From NCBI GenBank assembly GCA_963204915.1, contig CAUJHS010000113.1:124001-188000 (forward strand): a stretch of DNA of 64,000 bases, read 5' to 3'. Positions 1 through 9,342 of this stretch are shown here, piece after piece. How positions within the stretch are numbered: position 1 is the first letter of the stretch; each line of letters begins with the position of its first letter. The translations under genes were made by a program, and so were the position numbers. A model generated the notes under the pieces. It was not told the DNA's origin. It made no database searches and saw nothing but the letters and a program-made list of their open reading frames with translations. The stretch comes from Planctomycetota bacterium (GTDB lineage Bacteria > Planctomycetota > Planctomycetia > Pirellulales > Pirellulaceae).

Positions 1-749
1 CCCGTGCTAAAACATGGGCGGGCCGGGTCGTAGTCAACATAATTCGCAACAAAAATGTCAAGCCAGCCATCGCGATCAAAGTCAAAAAACGCCGCGGAGG
101 CGCCCCAGGCTTGATTATCGATACCTGCCGTGGCGGTGATCTCACGGAATGTTCCGTCTTGCTGATTTACAAATAAGCGATCCGCGCCATAACAAGATAT
201 ATAGGCATCGGGAAATCCATCATTGTTCACATCGCCTACGGTTACTCCCATGCCATAGAGATTAACCTCCAGCCCCGCTTCATGCGTCACATCGACGAGG
301 CGCCCCGGCGATGCTTGTCGAAACAACCGATTCCCTAACGAAGAAGGCGCTGTCGACGCCTCGGCGCCCGCCTCAACGCCGGCCTCAGGGATTGCGGCGC
401 TATTGACGATCAAAATATCCAGCAGTCCATCTCGATCGAAATCGAGAAATGCTGCACCCGGCGACATAACCGCCGGAAAAAAGTAGTTTTCGGCTCCGTG
501 GGCCGCGTGGTGGAACAATAACCCCCAAGCATCTGTGACATCAGTGAACCAGGGCGGCTCGTTGGCTAACTCGTACGGAATGTCCGGGCCGGCTTTTGCC
601 TCGATTTCCTGGTGAACCCCATTGGTCGACCCGTCATGACATCCAAGACCTATCAAAATGGACGATGCAACGAGGAATGCTTGCCAACCTAGAGAAGGTC
701 GTGACCGAGCGGAACTCGGCACGCGCTGTGATGTCGCAAACGTCTGCAC
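1..749 (-). CDS. CRTAC1/ASPIC-type FG-GAP repeat lipoprotein (3' part cut by window edge)
   Basis: Reading the minus strand gives an open frame from an in-frame TAA near 766 down to base 1, so the C-terminus lies outside the window. The N-terminus has a hydrophobic stretch ending in a lipobox-like LIGLGC, suggesting an exported lipoprotein. It is followed by the PWFTDVTDAWGL motif typical of CRTAC1/UnbV proteins, then two FG-GAP/VCBS calcium-binding loops (FLDFDRDGLLDILIVNSA and FFDFDRDGWLDIFVANYVDY). Such proteins form beta-propellers at the cell surface; their substrate is usually unknown. The start is uncertain: GTG at 749-747 and GTG at 722-720 are both possible and neither has a clear Shine-Dalgarno. 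Family assignment is firm, function is not. Confidence 0.82.
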   Translation of the reverse strand, partial: MQTFATSQRVPSSARSRPSLGWQAFLVASSILIGLGCHDGSTNGVHQEIEAKAGPDIPYELANEPPWFTDVTDAWGLLFHHAAHGAENYFFPAVMSPGAAFLDFDRDGLLDILIVNSAAIPEAGVEAGAEASTAPSSLGNRLFRQASPGRLVDVTHEAGLEVNLYGMGVTVGDVNNDGFPDAYISCYGADRLFVNQQDGTFREITATAGIDNQAWGASAAFFDFDRDGWLDIFVANYVDYDPARPCFST

Positions 750-850
750 GTTCGAGTGACAATCTGGTTATCGGCAAGTTGGCGCGCGTTAGGACCGTCC
801 TAGGCACGGCCTGCATCTGGGAAGGTGTATAGCCGGGAAATCAGAAAAAG

Positions 851-1507
851 TCAAACATTGGCGGGAGGCGTCAACAACTCCGACTTGAACTGCGAAACGG
901 CCCCGCGAGCATCGGGAATGATCCGCATGAACGATTCCGGAAGCGATGAGAGCCGAACGCGCGCCATCACGCCATTGAGTCGGCGAAGGAGTTTACGATC
1001 TTCCGTGTAGTCAAATAGAAATCGCGACGCCACAAATGCGGGAATGAGCCGCGCAAGTTCCTCGGTAGGACGTGGCGCCATGCGATTCACGACTTCTTGA
1101 ACCACCTGCGGATCGACCGATTCAATCGCGGCGTAGTATCGCTCTAGAGCATCGGGACATTCCCCGATGAGTTCCGCATCCAGCAGGAGTTCGACCAGGA
1201 TGTGCCCTAAGAAACTTGGCCGCATTCCTGGGTCGGGGTCAAGCGCATCGCGAATCACGGCGGTGAACGACCAGGACAGTTTGGCGAATGCGCTCGTCTG
1301 ATGAAACCAGTCGTCGTCCGAGTGGTGCTGTACGATGCCCCTTGCGACGGCGGCAAGCCGGGGATCGTCGTCGTCCACGAATGGTTGTGCATGCTTGCGC
1401 CGAATGCGCACGCGCCGATCGACGACGTTCAACCAATCAGGAATCGCCGTGCCGGCAAGGAAGTAGGGATCATCGACAAAACGATACCCGTGCGCGAAGT
1501 AATTCAT
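851..1507 (-). CDS. Conserved hypothetical protein, ACP-phosphodiesterase/zinc-dependent phospholipase-like
   Basis: 218 residues from the ATG at 1505-1507; an upstream in-frame ATG at 1591 would add 28 residues without recognisable features. The N-terminus reads MNYFAHGYRF...LAGTAIPDWL, resembling the first motif of all-helical HD-like hydrolases such as AcpH (MNFLAH...GD). Further His/Asp pairs (IVQHHSDDDWFH, LGHILVELLLDAEL) are spaced as in a metal-binding helical bundle. The rest is helical with no signal peptide, so the protein is probably cytoplasmic. I infer a metal-dependent hydrolase; the substrate cannot be read from the sequence. It stands alone, with the divergently read or unassigned 1592-2249 stretch upstream. 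Confidence 0.7.
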   Translation of the reverse strand: MNYFAHGYRFVDDPYFLAGTAIPDWLNVVDRRVRIRRKHAQPFVDDDDPRLAAVARGIVQHHSDDDWFHQTSAFAKLSWSFTAVIRDALDPDPGMRPSFLGHILVELLLDAELIGECPDALERYYAAIESVDPQVVQEVVNRMAPRPTEELARLIPAFVASRFLFDYTEDRKLLRRLNGVMARVRLSSLPESFMRIIPDARGAVSQFKSELLTPPANV

Positions 1508-1591
1508 AGCGATGACCGTGTGTAGGCGGTTAGGCGCTTTTGCGTTTGGCGATGGCAGCGAGGCCCTTACTTCACGGTTTGCGACGCACAC

Positions 1592-2249
1592 CGTAATTCC
1601 GTCGTCAGGCGGCTGGATGGCGGAATGCTGAAAGTGACGACACCGAATGCCTAATCGCCGCGCATCCTTACGGAATTGTAAGGCGCTAAAGACGACCTAC
1701 GTTGCATTATTTGCAGTGTTCACGACGTCGCACAGCTCTGTGCTCATACTTGGCCCAAAGCTTGCTACGTACGCGAACCAGCCATCGCCGTAAGAAAGGT
1801 TTAGCGGCAAAAGGCCGTAAAACGAAGATTTAACCTAGTAGGAAAGAGAAGCCTCTCGTGCCAATACGCTTACGCTAAAGGGACATTCTTGCGATTCACC
1901 GCCGGCCATACTTCGCAGCGAAAAACCTAACGACATTCTGGCATTTTAGAAACTTGACAAGTTCCCGAGAATGCTTAACAATAGCCGCGTACTTTTCCAA
2001 CAGCTTCAAGGTCTATTCTCAGATTCATTCGCATTCCGCGGTTTTCTTCGCGGGATGCGCCCGATCCTTCGCATCGTCAAAGGTTCGCGATCGGCACAGT
2101 TTGACTGGTTGATTGGCTCAGCTTCAGGTTCCCTCCAGGGGCGATTTCGCATTCCTCAACGATTTAGGCCCGGCCTGAGTCGAAAGGATTGCGTTGCGCG
2201 ACGTCAGGCGGATTTTCTTATTTTCTGTCTTATCAAGTGAGGTTGCGTT
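1592..2249. other. Long intergenic stretch before the DUF1559 gene
   Basis: No convincing gene. An open frame at 1971-2240 (89 codons) has no recognisable motif and looks fortuitous. A TTGACA box at 1954-1959 is followed after 16 bases by TAACAA (1976-1981), a weak sigma70-like pair that could start a long leader for the gene at 2250. The Shine-Dalgarno for 2250 is GAGG just before 2243. Confidence 0.4.
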
Positions 2250-3299
2250 ATGGTTGCAGCACGGTTCCGTCGCGGTTTTACCTTAGTTGAATTGTTGGTG
2301 GTCATTGCGATTATCGGCGTTTTGGTGGCGCTGTTGCTCCCCGCGGTTCAAGCGGCTCGTGAAGCGGCTCGCCGTTCTCAGTGCGGCAACAATTTGAAAC
2401 AACTGGGCTTAGCGCTCCATAACTATCACGACACGTTCAAAGTCTTTCCGCCGGCCCTGTTAGGCTCGGGACGATACAATAACGCCGCCTACCATGCCGC
2501 TCGCGGCGGCGTTAAGAACACAACGGGTTGGACCGTGATGGCGCCGTTCATGGAGCAAGCTCCTCTGCACAGCAAGTACAAGTTCGATTATTGCTCTAGT
2601 ATTTCCTCGCCCTACAGCATTCCGCCCGCGGGAGACGATTTGCAGAACGACGGCGTGTACAATGCGCGCGTCCAACTCTTGGAATGCCCGTCCCATCCGC
2701 AAGCCGGCGAGCAATCGAGCGCCAGTGCTCCGGCCGGCACTCCGGGCACCATGACCGACTTCTATCAGCGCCGTAATGCGTACCGCACGAGCTATCTGTT
2801 TTCGACGGGCGCTTTTACCGATTATGACGCTCCTTATTCGGCGTATAACACCTACCGCGACCAAGGCGCCTTCGGTAATGACGGCGCCGCGAACATGGCG
2901 GGCATTACCGACGGAACGAGCAACTCGATTGCACTAGGTGAAGCGGCCGGTGGGCGACATAAAACATCGGCGTCGTTTGGCCCTTGGGGTTTGACAGGGA
3001 CGCATACTTGCTGCCACGGCCGTATTTACACGACCTTTAACCCCAACTCCGCAGCGGGCCGCCAAACGGGTCAATTTGCCCCCACGCCGGCCGATATCAC
3101 CAACTGGACCATTAATGGTCCTTACACGGGTGATGCGCTTCGCCGACATTACGCGTGGGTGTTCAGCAGCCAACACCCGGGTGGCGCCCAGTTTACGCTG
3201 TGCGATGGGTCGACGCGATTCCTTACCAACACGATCGATTTCTTTACGCTTTTGCGTCTGGCCTTTGTCCATGACGGCGAGCCGGTATCGAACTTCTAA
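2250..3299 (+). CDS. DUF1559 pseudopilin-like protein
   Basis: 349 residues. Residues 8-30 are a class III (type IV prepilin) leader and transmembrane helix, RRGFTLVELLVVIAIIGVLV, with cleavage expected between Gly9 and Phe10 and the conserved Glu at +5. The following PAVQAAREAARRSQCGNNLK and LGLALHNYHDTF are the signature of the DUF1559 (SBP_bac_10) family, hugely expanded in planctomycetes. The C-terminus has the usual FTLCDGSTRFL (H-X9-DG) motif. The protein is expected to be processed by a prepilin peptidase and to stand on the outer face of the inner membrane; its real role is unknown. The small lipoprotein gene downstream (3563) is the usual partner of this family. GAGG at 2239-2242 supports the ATG. 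Confidence 0.95.
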   Translation: MVAARFRRGFTLVELLVVIAIIGVLVALLLPAVQAAREAARRSQCGNNLKQLGLALHNYHDTFKVFPPALLGSGRYNNAAYHAARGGVKNTTGWTVMAPFMEQAPLHSKYKFDYCSSISSPYSIPPAGDDLQNDGVYNARVQLLECPSHPQAGEQSSASAPAGTPGTMTDFYQRRNAYRTSYLFSTGAFTDYDAPYSAYNTYRDQGAFGNDGAANMAGITDGTSNSIALGEAAGGRHKTSASFGPWGLTGTHTCCHGRIYTTFNPNSAAGRQTGQFAPTPADITNWTINGPYTGDALRRHYAWVFSSQHPGGAQFTLCDGSTRFLTNTIDFFTLLRLAFVHDGEPVSNF

Positions 3300-3320
3300 A
3301 GCATGAGAACCTTGGAAGAC

Positions 3321-3348
3321 TGCGAGTCGCGCATCATCGCGACTCGCA
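3321..3348 (+). terminator. Perfect 11-bp hairpin after the DUF1559 gene
   Basis: TGCGAGTCGCG (3321-3331) and its exact inverse complement (3338-3348) enclose a 6-base loop 22 bases after the stop codon. Only a weak T-rich stretch follows, so it may be an inefficient terminator or an mRNA-stabilising hairpin between the two genes. Confidence 0.5.
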
Positions 3349-3562
3349 CTTCCGTTTGCGGAACGAAGCCGCAACGTTTGGCGGAGCACGTTTACCCGCT
3401 TGAATCCGAGGTTTCTCCCCTCGGAAGAAACGTATCCGAAAGTTTTGAGCGATTGACGTCTCTGCGGGGCGTTTACGCCATGTCAGAGTTCCTAAGGTTT
3501 GGCTAACCGTTCCGAGTTGGCCAACTCATTCCTTCTTAGAAACGTGGAAAAAGGGCATTCGC

Positions 3563-4018
3563 GTGAGAACTTGGGTTGCTTTTGGTGTATGCATCCTCTT
3601 AACGGGGTGCGGGGGCGGCGACGGTCGCCCGATGCCGGAAACGGTAGATGTTTCGGGCGTAGTCACGATTGGCGGCAAGCCGATCGAAGGCGTCGAAGTT
3701 CATTTTCACGGAGGTGAATTTGCCGGTTACGGCAAGACCGACAGCCAAGGCCATTACCATCTGATTCAAGGCGCCGTTCCAGGCGAAAACAAAGTCTTCT
3801 TCAGCAAGATTGAAGGCGGCAACGTCGTATTGGATCCCGAAGGCGGCATGGATGAAATGCAGTTGCAGATCGCTGCTGAATCGGCGGGACAGGGGGGAGG
3901 CTCATCGTTGAACGTTCCCAAACAAATTGTTCCACTCGAGTACAGCAGCGCCGATCGGTCGCAATTGAAATTCACGGTTCCTGAGGGGGGAACGGATAGC
4001 GCGAACTTTAAGCTATAG
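3563..4018 (+). CDS. Small lipoprotein with carboxypeptidase-regulatory-like fold
   Basis: 151 residues from a GTG start. The N-terminus is a lipoprotein signal with lipobox LLTGC (Cys at about residue 16) followed by a Gly-rich linker. The core, VSGVVTIGGKPIEGVEVHF through GYGKTDSQGHYHL, matches the transthyretin-like carboxypeptidase regulatory domain found in many short planctomycete lipoproteins. It lies 263 bases after the DUF1559 gene on the same strand, an arrangement seen repeatedly in this phylum, which suggests a functional link at the cell envelope. No enzyme motif is present. A role in binding or assembly at the membrane is inference. Confidence 0.8.
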   Translation: MRTWVAFGVCILLTGCGGGDGRPMPETVDVSGVVTIGGKPIEGVEVHFHGGEFAGYGKTDSQGHYHLIQGAVPGENKVFFSKIEGGNVVLDPEGGMDEMQLQIAAESAGQGGGSSLNVPKQIVPLEYSSADRSQLKFTVPEGGTDSANFKL

Positions 4019-4131
4019 CCGCAAGACGAACAGCGCGTTTCCTCGCTTTTGCCGTTGACCCGCCACGGTGCTCCTGAATCGGAGTGTCGCGCCGTACAGT
4101 TCGAGTTCCGCAACTAATTCCAATCAATACA

Positions 4132-4175
4132 ATCGCCGATCTTGCTGAAATTCCTCAGCTTGAGCGGCGATTTTT
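4132..4175 (+). terminator. Intrinsic terminator after the lipoprotein gene
   Basis: ATCGCCGATCTTGCTGA (4132-4148) pairs with 4155-4171 in 14 of 17 positions around a 6-base loop, and the stem runs into TTTTT (4171-4175). It sits between the convergent genes at 3563-4018 and 4255-5439 and is oriented to stop the plus-strand transcript. Confidence 0.7.
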
Positions 4176-4254
4176 CGTTGGCTTGCGTGCGCCGTGGAAT
4201 CACGTGCGCTCGAGAGCGAGGTTGCTGTTGCGTGCTTATCGACACGTCATCGCG

Positions 4255-5439
4255 CTAGTCTCGCGAAACGCGGCGCAACAGCATCAGGCCAATGAAAAGC
4301 AACATCACATTGCCAAGCCACACAGCATAGGGGGGCCACGCGCCACTCTTGGCGTATTCAATACCAAGCATTAAGAGTGGATAGTAGATAAGCAAAATTG
4401 GCAGGAAACAAACCGCAAAGGTGGTCCATAAGTCGGAATTTCGCATACGGATTGCCAACGGCGCTCCGACAAGTACAAAAAACAAGCAGCTGAAGCCATT
4501 AGCCCATCGACGCCACGGCTCAGTTTGCAAGCGAAACAAGCGTTGTTCCGCCGCAACCAGTTCGCCATAGCGGTTGTCCCAATCTTCGCCTCCCAGGTTG
4601 GTAAATTCGCCAATCATCATATGATACGCGGCGTCGGCGGCTAGCGATTGCCGCAGTTCGTGGATCTCCTGTTTCTGTTGGACAACCGCCGCACGAATTT
4701 CCCCAAGGGGACAATCAGACGGTCGATCGGTCAATTCGCCGCGCCGGGAAGCCTGCGTCAGTGGAATGGCGTGCTCAATCGTGTCGTGAAACTCAAACCG
4801 CATGTCCCCGCGTTCGGCCAGACCATCGGTCAGCAATAGGTTGAGGGTTTCCAGTTCCTGGTCGCGACGCAGCTCTGCTTCGGCGGCGGTCAGGGTTAAC
4901 GGCGGTTGTCCCTTGTGGGAATGAATCGTGATGCTGGGACGAATTAAACGCCGGCCTTCTACCGCTTTCACATTGATCGAAAACTTCGGCGCGGTGTAGG
5001 AGCGTTGCGTTTGCAACATGCCGTACACAATCTTCTCGACCGAATCAAGCACGACACGGTGCATGCCGCGGCGCCCCCACGTCACGGCCACATCGTTAAC
5101 CCACACGGTCGCCAGGCTCAGGAGAAACGCCAAGCCCAAAGCCGGAGTCACCAGCACGACTGGCGAAATTCCCAGCGACTTCACCGCCACGACTTCATTC
5201 GCCGCCGCCATGCGCCCAAAAACGCAGCAAGTGGCTAACAAGATGGTTCCCGGAATCGCGAATCGCAAGGCGTTCGGCGCCATGTACGGCATCAACTGCA
5301 GAACGGTGGAAACACTCAGACCGAACCGAACCGCTTCTTGCCCTACAATGGCAAGAATGACCACCGCGGTCATGCCGAACAGGCACACCGCGAAGACCTT
5401 CGTCAAATCGGCCAAGACATAGCGAGTAAAACGACGCAT
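4255..5439 (-). CDS. LptF/LptG family (YjgP/YjgQ) permease
   Basis: 394 residues from the ATG at 5437-5439; a longer frame to 5634 adds a Cys/Arg-rich stretch that does not look like protein. The protein begins MRRFTRYVLADLTKVF, has three transmembrane helices in its first ~130 residues, a long periplasmic domain (about 140-310), and three C-terminal helices ending LLFIGLMLLRR. This is the LptF/LptG topology: these permeases form the inner-membrane part of the LptB2FG transporter that moves lipopolysaccharide to the outer membrane. F cannot be told from G, and no second permease is visible nearby. It is divergent from the methyltransferase gene at 5661. Confidence 0.85.
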   Translation of the reverse strand: MRRFTRYVLADLTKVFAVCLFGMTAVVILAIVGQEAVRFGLSVSTVLQLMPYMAPNALRFAIPGTILLATCCVFGRMAAANEVVAVKSLGISPVVLVTPALGLAFLLSLATVWVNDVAVTWGRRGMHRVVLDSVEKIVYGMLQTQRSYTAPKFSINVKAVEGRRLIRPSITIHSHKGQPPLTLTAAEAELRRDQELETLNLLLTDGLAERGDMRFEFHDTIEHAIPLTQASRRGELTDRPSDCPLGEIRAAVVQQKQEIHELRQSLAADAAYHMMIGEFTNLGGEDWDNRYGELVAAEQRLFRLQTEPWRRWANGFSCLFFVLVGAPLAIRMRNSDLWTTFAVCFLPILLIYYPLLMLGIEYAKSGAWPPYAVWLGNVMLLFIGLMLLRRVSRD

Positions 5440-5660
5440 CCAGCTTGTCACGCGGTCCTTGCATTCGGTACATTCCCGACCCACACGTCGGCATCGGCAA
5501 TTTAACAGGAATGTGGCGGCCGTAGAACGACGGTTTTTGCCGCTTGCCCTGTCGCTCTGTCGGCCAAAGAACGTTGGAAACTCCGGTGCGTGATGCAGAT
5601 CAGTCTTCGTGTCGCTTGGGATTGGAACGGACACCTGTCAATCTGGCGGAGCTGCGCAAA

Positions 5661-6692
5661 ATGCGAAAGTTAAATCGTGCCGCTTACCTGTGTTCGACGC
5701 GCTCTTTGCCATGCGAGTTGTGTGAGGGAAAAGAATTCCAGATCGTGGGTCGGTACGATCGCCGTCGAAACCCCTTAACCACCGTCATGTGCGCTACCTG
5801 TGGACTGGTCTCGCACGAGACGCTCCCTTCCGATGAAGAACTTGCCGCCTACTACGCTCGGCAGTACCGCATTGACTACCACGGCGAGTTTCTTCCGTCG
5901 GCGCGACGCGTACTGCGCGCCTGGCGGAACGCCGGAGAGGTGTATCAGCGCGTTCGGCCCTTCTTACGACCGGGCGATCGCATCCTCGAGGTCGGCGCCG
6001 GCATTGGTTGCACGGTCAAGCGATTTGAAATGGCGGGTTTCTCGGCGGAGGGCATTGAACCGCACGAAGGATTCCAAGCGTTCGCTAAACGTCACATCCG
6101 GGCCGATGTCGCCCGACTGGCGCTTGCCGAGATTGCCGTGGAACCCACGTACGATGTGATTCTTCTCGTCCATGTCATTGAGCATTTCAATCATCCAGCC
6201 CGGGAACTGCGGCGACTTGCACAACTGCTGAGACCGGGCGGAAGACTGTATATCGAATGCCCAAACCTGGGGGCCCCCCATGCGGCGCCCGGTAAGTGCT
6301 TTCACTTCGCTCACGTTTATAACTTTACGAATATCACCCTGGAAATGCTCTCAAATGCGTGTGGAATGGAGCGCATCGCCCAGGCGCTTCCAACAGAAGT
6401 TCGCAATGCGGCCCATGTGGTCGCCGCCTCGCCTGGGGCGTGTCTGGTACTCAATCGGCAAAGTCCTGACCACACGGTGTCGGCTTTGAATCGATACGGA
6501 ACCGTCGGGTATCATTTGCGACCCAACTACGTTGTGGATCGGTTACGAATCGCCGGGCAGCACCTGGAAGAGCGGATATGTTCTCAGCGGCGCGTCAATC
6601 GGCTTCTGAGATTATGCGGTCAGCCGTCAACTAAGGGCGACTTTACCTTTAACCGTCCTTGGTGGCGATTATCCGAAAGCGGCGTTTCCTGA
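5661..6692 (+). CDS. Class I SAM-dependent methyltransferase with N-terminal zinc-binding motif
   Basis: 343 residues from ATG 5661, chosen because GGAG at 5648-5651 is well spaced; an upstream ATG at 5544 would add 39 residues. An N-terminal CELC...CATC pair forms a likely zinc knuckle, as in sugar or lipid methyltransferases of the Methyltransf_23 type with a rubredoxin-like lead domain. SAM-binding motif I is ILEVGAGIGCTVKRF, followed by an acidic loop (GIEPHEGF), motif II-like DVILLVHVIEHFNHP and LLRPGGRLYIECPN. The C-terminal third is basic and unassigned. The acceptor is unknown; similar enzymes act on sugars or small metabolites. Confidence 0.85.
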   Translation: MRKLNRAAYLCSTRSLPCELCEGKEFQIVGRYDRRRNPLTTVMCATCGLVSHETLPSDEELAAYYARQYRIDYHGEFLPSARRVLRAWRNAGEVYQRVRPFLRPGDRILEVGAGIGCTVKRFEMAGFSAEGIEPHEGFQAFAKRHIRADVARLALAEIAVEPTYDVILLVHVIEHFNHPARELRRLAQLLRPGGRLYIECPNLGAPHAAPGKCFHFAHVYNFTNITLEMLSNACGMERIAQALPTEVRNAAHVVAASPGACLVLNRQSPDHTVSALNRYGTVGYHLRPNYVVDRLRIAGQHLEERICSQRRVNRLLRLCGQPSTKGDFTFNRPWWRLSESGVS

Positions 6693-6764
6693 AAATCCGC
6701 CTCGTCCGGAACGGGATCGTCCATTGCGTCAATTCTTGAACGCTCCGTGCGGCGTCCCTGCGCG

Positions 6765-7127
6765 TCATGCTTTCAGGTTGATCGGTAATTGATCAATCTT
6801 CGCAGCGAGGATGAAATCGTTTTCTGAAAGACCGCCGATCGCGTGGGTCCAGAGTTCGATCCACACCTTGCGGTAGCCTTCCAGGTGCAAGTCGGGGTGG
6901 TGTCCGTCCGCTTCTGCCACCTGTCCTACGCGATTGAAAAAGTCCAAACCGGCCGCAAAGTTTTTCACGACCCAATCTTTGCGAATTCGTTGACCGTCGG
7001 CGGTCAACCGCCATCCGTTCAGACGACGCAATTGCTGCTCGGCTTCTTCCCGGGAGCAAGGATCGACTCCCCCCTCGCACGGCTTGCACTTCTTCGTGAT
7101 TAGTTGCGCTGGAGCTTGAATTTCCAT
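6765..7127 (-). CDS. phhB: 4a-hydroxytetrahydrobiopterin dehydratase (PCD/DCoH)
   Basis: 120 residues, normal length for the family. The active-site signature EADGHHPDLHLEGYRKVWIE with the later WTHAIGGLSENDF matches pterin-4a-carbinolamine dehydratase, which recycles tetrahydrobiopterin after aromatic amino-acid hydroxylation. No phenylalanine hydroxylase gene is adjacent, so a moonlighting or molybdopterin-related role is possible, as proposed for other stand-alone bacterial PCDs. AGGAGA just upstream of the ATG supports the start. The gene is divergent from 7320. Confidence 0.93.
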   Translation of the reverse strand: MEIQAPAQLITKKCKPCEGGVDPCSREEAEQQLRRLNGWRLTADGQRIRKDWVVKNFAAGLDFFNRVGQVAEADGHHPDLHLEGYRKVWIELWTHAIGGLSENDFILAAKIDQLPINLKA

Positions 7128-7319
7128 GGCGGTCTCCTAGACTCGGTCCTCATACGTGGGGCGACACATCTATGTTATCATATCGGACCGGCATGGAGTT
7201 TGCCGCTTTGGGAGGCTGGCGCGTTTCGGCAATCCGCGGTTGGGAATGGGCTTGCCGAGGCCGATATTGGAAAAGCCCCCGAGCCCTCCGCCCCTCCTGC
7301 GTTCCCTAGGAGAGTCATT

Positions 7320-9245
7320 GTGATTCGTTTCGTTCGACTGCTACTACTGGCTGGGTGTTGTTGCGTTTCTTGGAACTTGCACGGGGCGGATCGTCCCAGT
7401 GAGAGTCTTTTTCCCGACACAACCATAGGGTTTGTGTCGACGCCCGACGTCGACGTGTTGCGCGAGCGTTGGGACGCCACCGACGTTGGCCAATTGGCGG
7501 CGGATCCGGTCATGGAGCCCTTCATGAAGGATCTGAAGGAGCAGTTAACGCAAAAACTGTCGTTAACCGGCAAAGAGCTCGGAATTACCTGGGATGACTT
7601 GAAAACTGTTTATGCCGGCGAAACAGCTCTCGCCGCCATTCAGCCCAAAGGCAACCAAGAACAACATGCCTTCATTTTGTTGTGCGACGTAACCGGCAAA
7701 CAGACCGAAGCCCAGGCCTTGCTCGATAAGGTGGGAACCCAGCTACAGGCTCGCGGCGCGACGTTGCGTAATGATACGGCAAGCGGCGTCGCACTGCGCG
7801 TTTACACGCTTCCCAAGAAGCCGGATCGGTCTCGAACCATTCAGCAAGCAGTGCTCGGCATAGCGGGCGACTACTTGATTGTGGCCGACCACTTGGCTGA
7901 AGCCTCGGCGCTAGTGGGGCGCGTAAAAACGCCTGCGCCTGGCGTATTGCAGGAACTGCCCGCGTTCCGGACGGTAATGGAACGAGTGACCAAGGAAGTG
8001 GGCGATGCTCAGCCGCATGTACGGTGGTTTGTCGAGCCGTTCGGATTGGCGGAAGTCGCGCGTCGCGTGCGATCCAACGAACCGCATAAAGGGATCGACT
8101 ACTTGAAGATCTTGCAAAATCAGGGGTTCGACGGCGTTCAAGGCGCCGGCGGCTACGTGCAGGTTAAGACCGGCGGGTTTGAGTTCCTGCACCACACCTT
8201 TGTTCACGTACCGAATGCGCAAGGCGGCTCGGAATTGGTTGGCGCTTCGAGCTTCAAGCACGCGGCGCGAATGCTCGACTTCCCCAACGCCACCTTGGAA
8301 ACGCCAGAATGGCTGCCCCGCGAGTTGGCCACCGCCATTACGTTCAATTGGAGAATGAAAGAGGCCTTTGAGTATTCCAAAACGTTGGTCAACGAGATTG
8401 CCGACGATCCCATTTTCGATGACGTGCTGCAAAGCTTCCGCGACGATCCGCTTGGCCCACAGATCGACATTCGCAAAGACGTGGTGGCGCACTTGGGGAC
8501 GCACATCACGGTCGCCTCCGACTATCGCTTGCCCATTACCCCGCAAAGCGAGCGGATCATGGTGGCCATCGAGTTGACCGAAGCGGAAAAAGTGGCGGAA
8601 TCGCTCAATAAGGCCATGGCCCGCGACCCCGATGTGCGAAAAATCATATTCGGCAAACATGTAATTTGGGAAATCCTGGATCCGACCGCGACCGAGCCGA
8701 CCACAACAATCACCCTTAAGATTGACGGTCCGGGGTTCGGTCCGCTCGGGCGGCGTGATGAAGAAGAGGATGAGGAGGAAGAGGAAAAACCGGTGTTTCC
8801 CAACTCGGCGATTACCGTGGCCTATGGACGTTTGATTTGGACATCCCAGGTCGACTTCGCCAAAGATTTGCTGGCTCCGCGCGACCCGCAAGAAACTTTG
8901 ATCGCCAGCGCAGACTTTCAAGCGGTGAATGCCGCCTTGGAGTCGCTGGGCGCGAGCGCCGATAGTTTCCGGTATTTCTCGCGCGCCGATGAATCCATTC
9001 GTCCCACGTATGAACTGATGCGGCAAGGCAAAATGCCCGAGGCGGAAACGATGCTCGGCCGTCTGCTGAATGAACTGTTCAGCGGCGAGGACGACAAATT
9101 GCTGAGGAAGCAAGAAATCGACGCCACGCAATTGCCCGACTATCAAGTTATCCGCCGCCACCTAGGTCCCGGGGGCGCCTTCGTACGAACCGAACAAAAC
9201 GGTTGGATGGTCATCGGTTGCGGACTCAGCAAACGAGCCGAATGA
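7320..9245 (+). CDS. Secreted protein of unknown function (DUF3352-like)
   Basis: 641 residues from GTG 7320, chosen over an in-frame ATG at 7104 because AGGAGAG (7308-7314) lies seven bases upstream and the product then starts with a proper signal peptide (VIRFVRLLLLAGCCCVSWNL...). The mature protein is a long mixed alpha/beta chain with no catalytic motif I recognise; the opening SLFPDTTIGFVSTPDVDVLR and the later DYLIVADHLAEASALV resemble planctomycete proteins that carry a DUF3352-like repeat. A run of acidic residues (RRDEEEDEEEEEK, about residue 485) marks a flexible linker. Likely periplasmic; function unknown. Confidence 0.75.
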   Translation: MIRFVRLLLLAGCCCVSWNLHGADRPSESLFPDTTIGFVSTPDVDVLRERWDATDVGQLAADPVMEPFMKDLKEQLTQKLSLTGKELGITWDDLKTVYAGETALAAIQPKGNQEQHAFILLCDVTGKQTEAQALLDKVGTQLQARGATLRNDTASGVALRVYTLPKKPDRSRTIQQAVLGIAGDYLIVADHLAEASALVGRVKTPAPGVLQELPAFRTVMERVTKEVGDAQPHVRWFVEPFGLAEVARRVRSNEPHKGIDYLKILQNQGFDGVQGAGGYVQVKTGGFEFLHHTFVHVPNAQGGSELVGASSFKHAARMLDFPNATLETPEWLPRELATAITFNWRMKEAFEYSKTLVNEIADDPIFDDVLQSFRDDPLGPQIDIRKDVVAHLGTHITVASDYRLPITPQSERIMVAIELTEAEKVAESLNKAMARDPDVRKIIFGKHVIWEILDPTATEPTTTITLKIDGPGFGPLGRRDEEEDEEEEEKPVFPNSAITVAYGRLIWTSQVDFAKDLLAPRDPQETLIASADFQAVNAALESLGASADSFRYFSRADESIRPTYELMRQGKMPEAETMLGRLLNELFSGEDDKLLRKQEIDATQLPDYQVIRRHLGPGGAFVRTEQNGWMVIGCGLSKRAE

Positions 9246-9342
9246 CGCAACGCCCGCAATGGTTGTCGCCTTCGTCGGTCCGTCCCGCTTGAGCGAGCGT
9301 TGGGTAACCAGCGCGCTCAGGCGAGGACTCTGCCGGCGGCCA

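Noticed and set aside
1971..2240. 89-codon frame upstream of the DUF1559 gene
   Set aside because: No recognisable feature or Shine-Dalgarno; it probably belongs to a leader.
7911..9161. Open frame of 416 codons antisense to the secreted protein gene at 7320
   Set aside because: No motif or start signal; the plus-strand gene has a signal peptide and ribosome-binding site.
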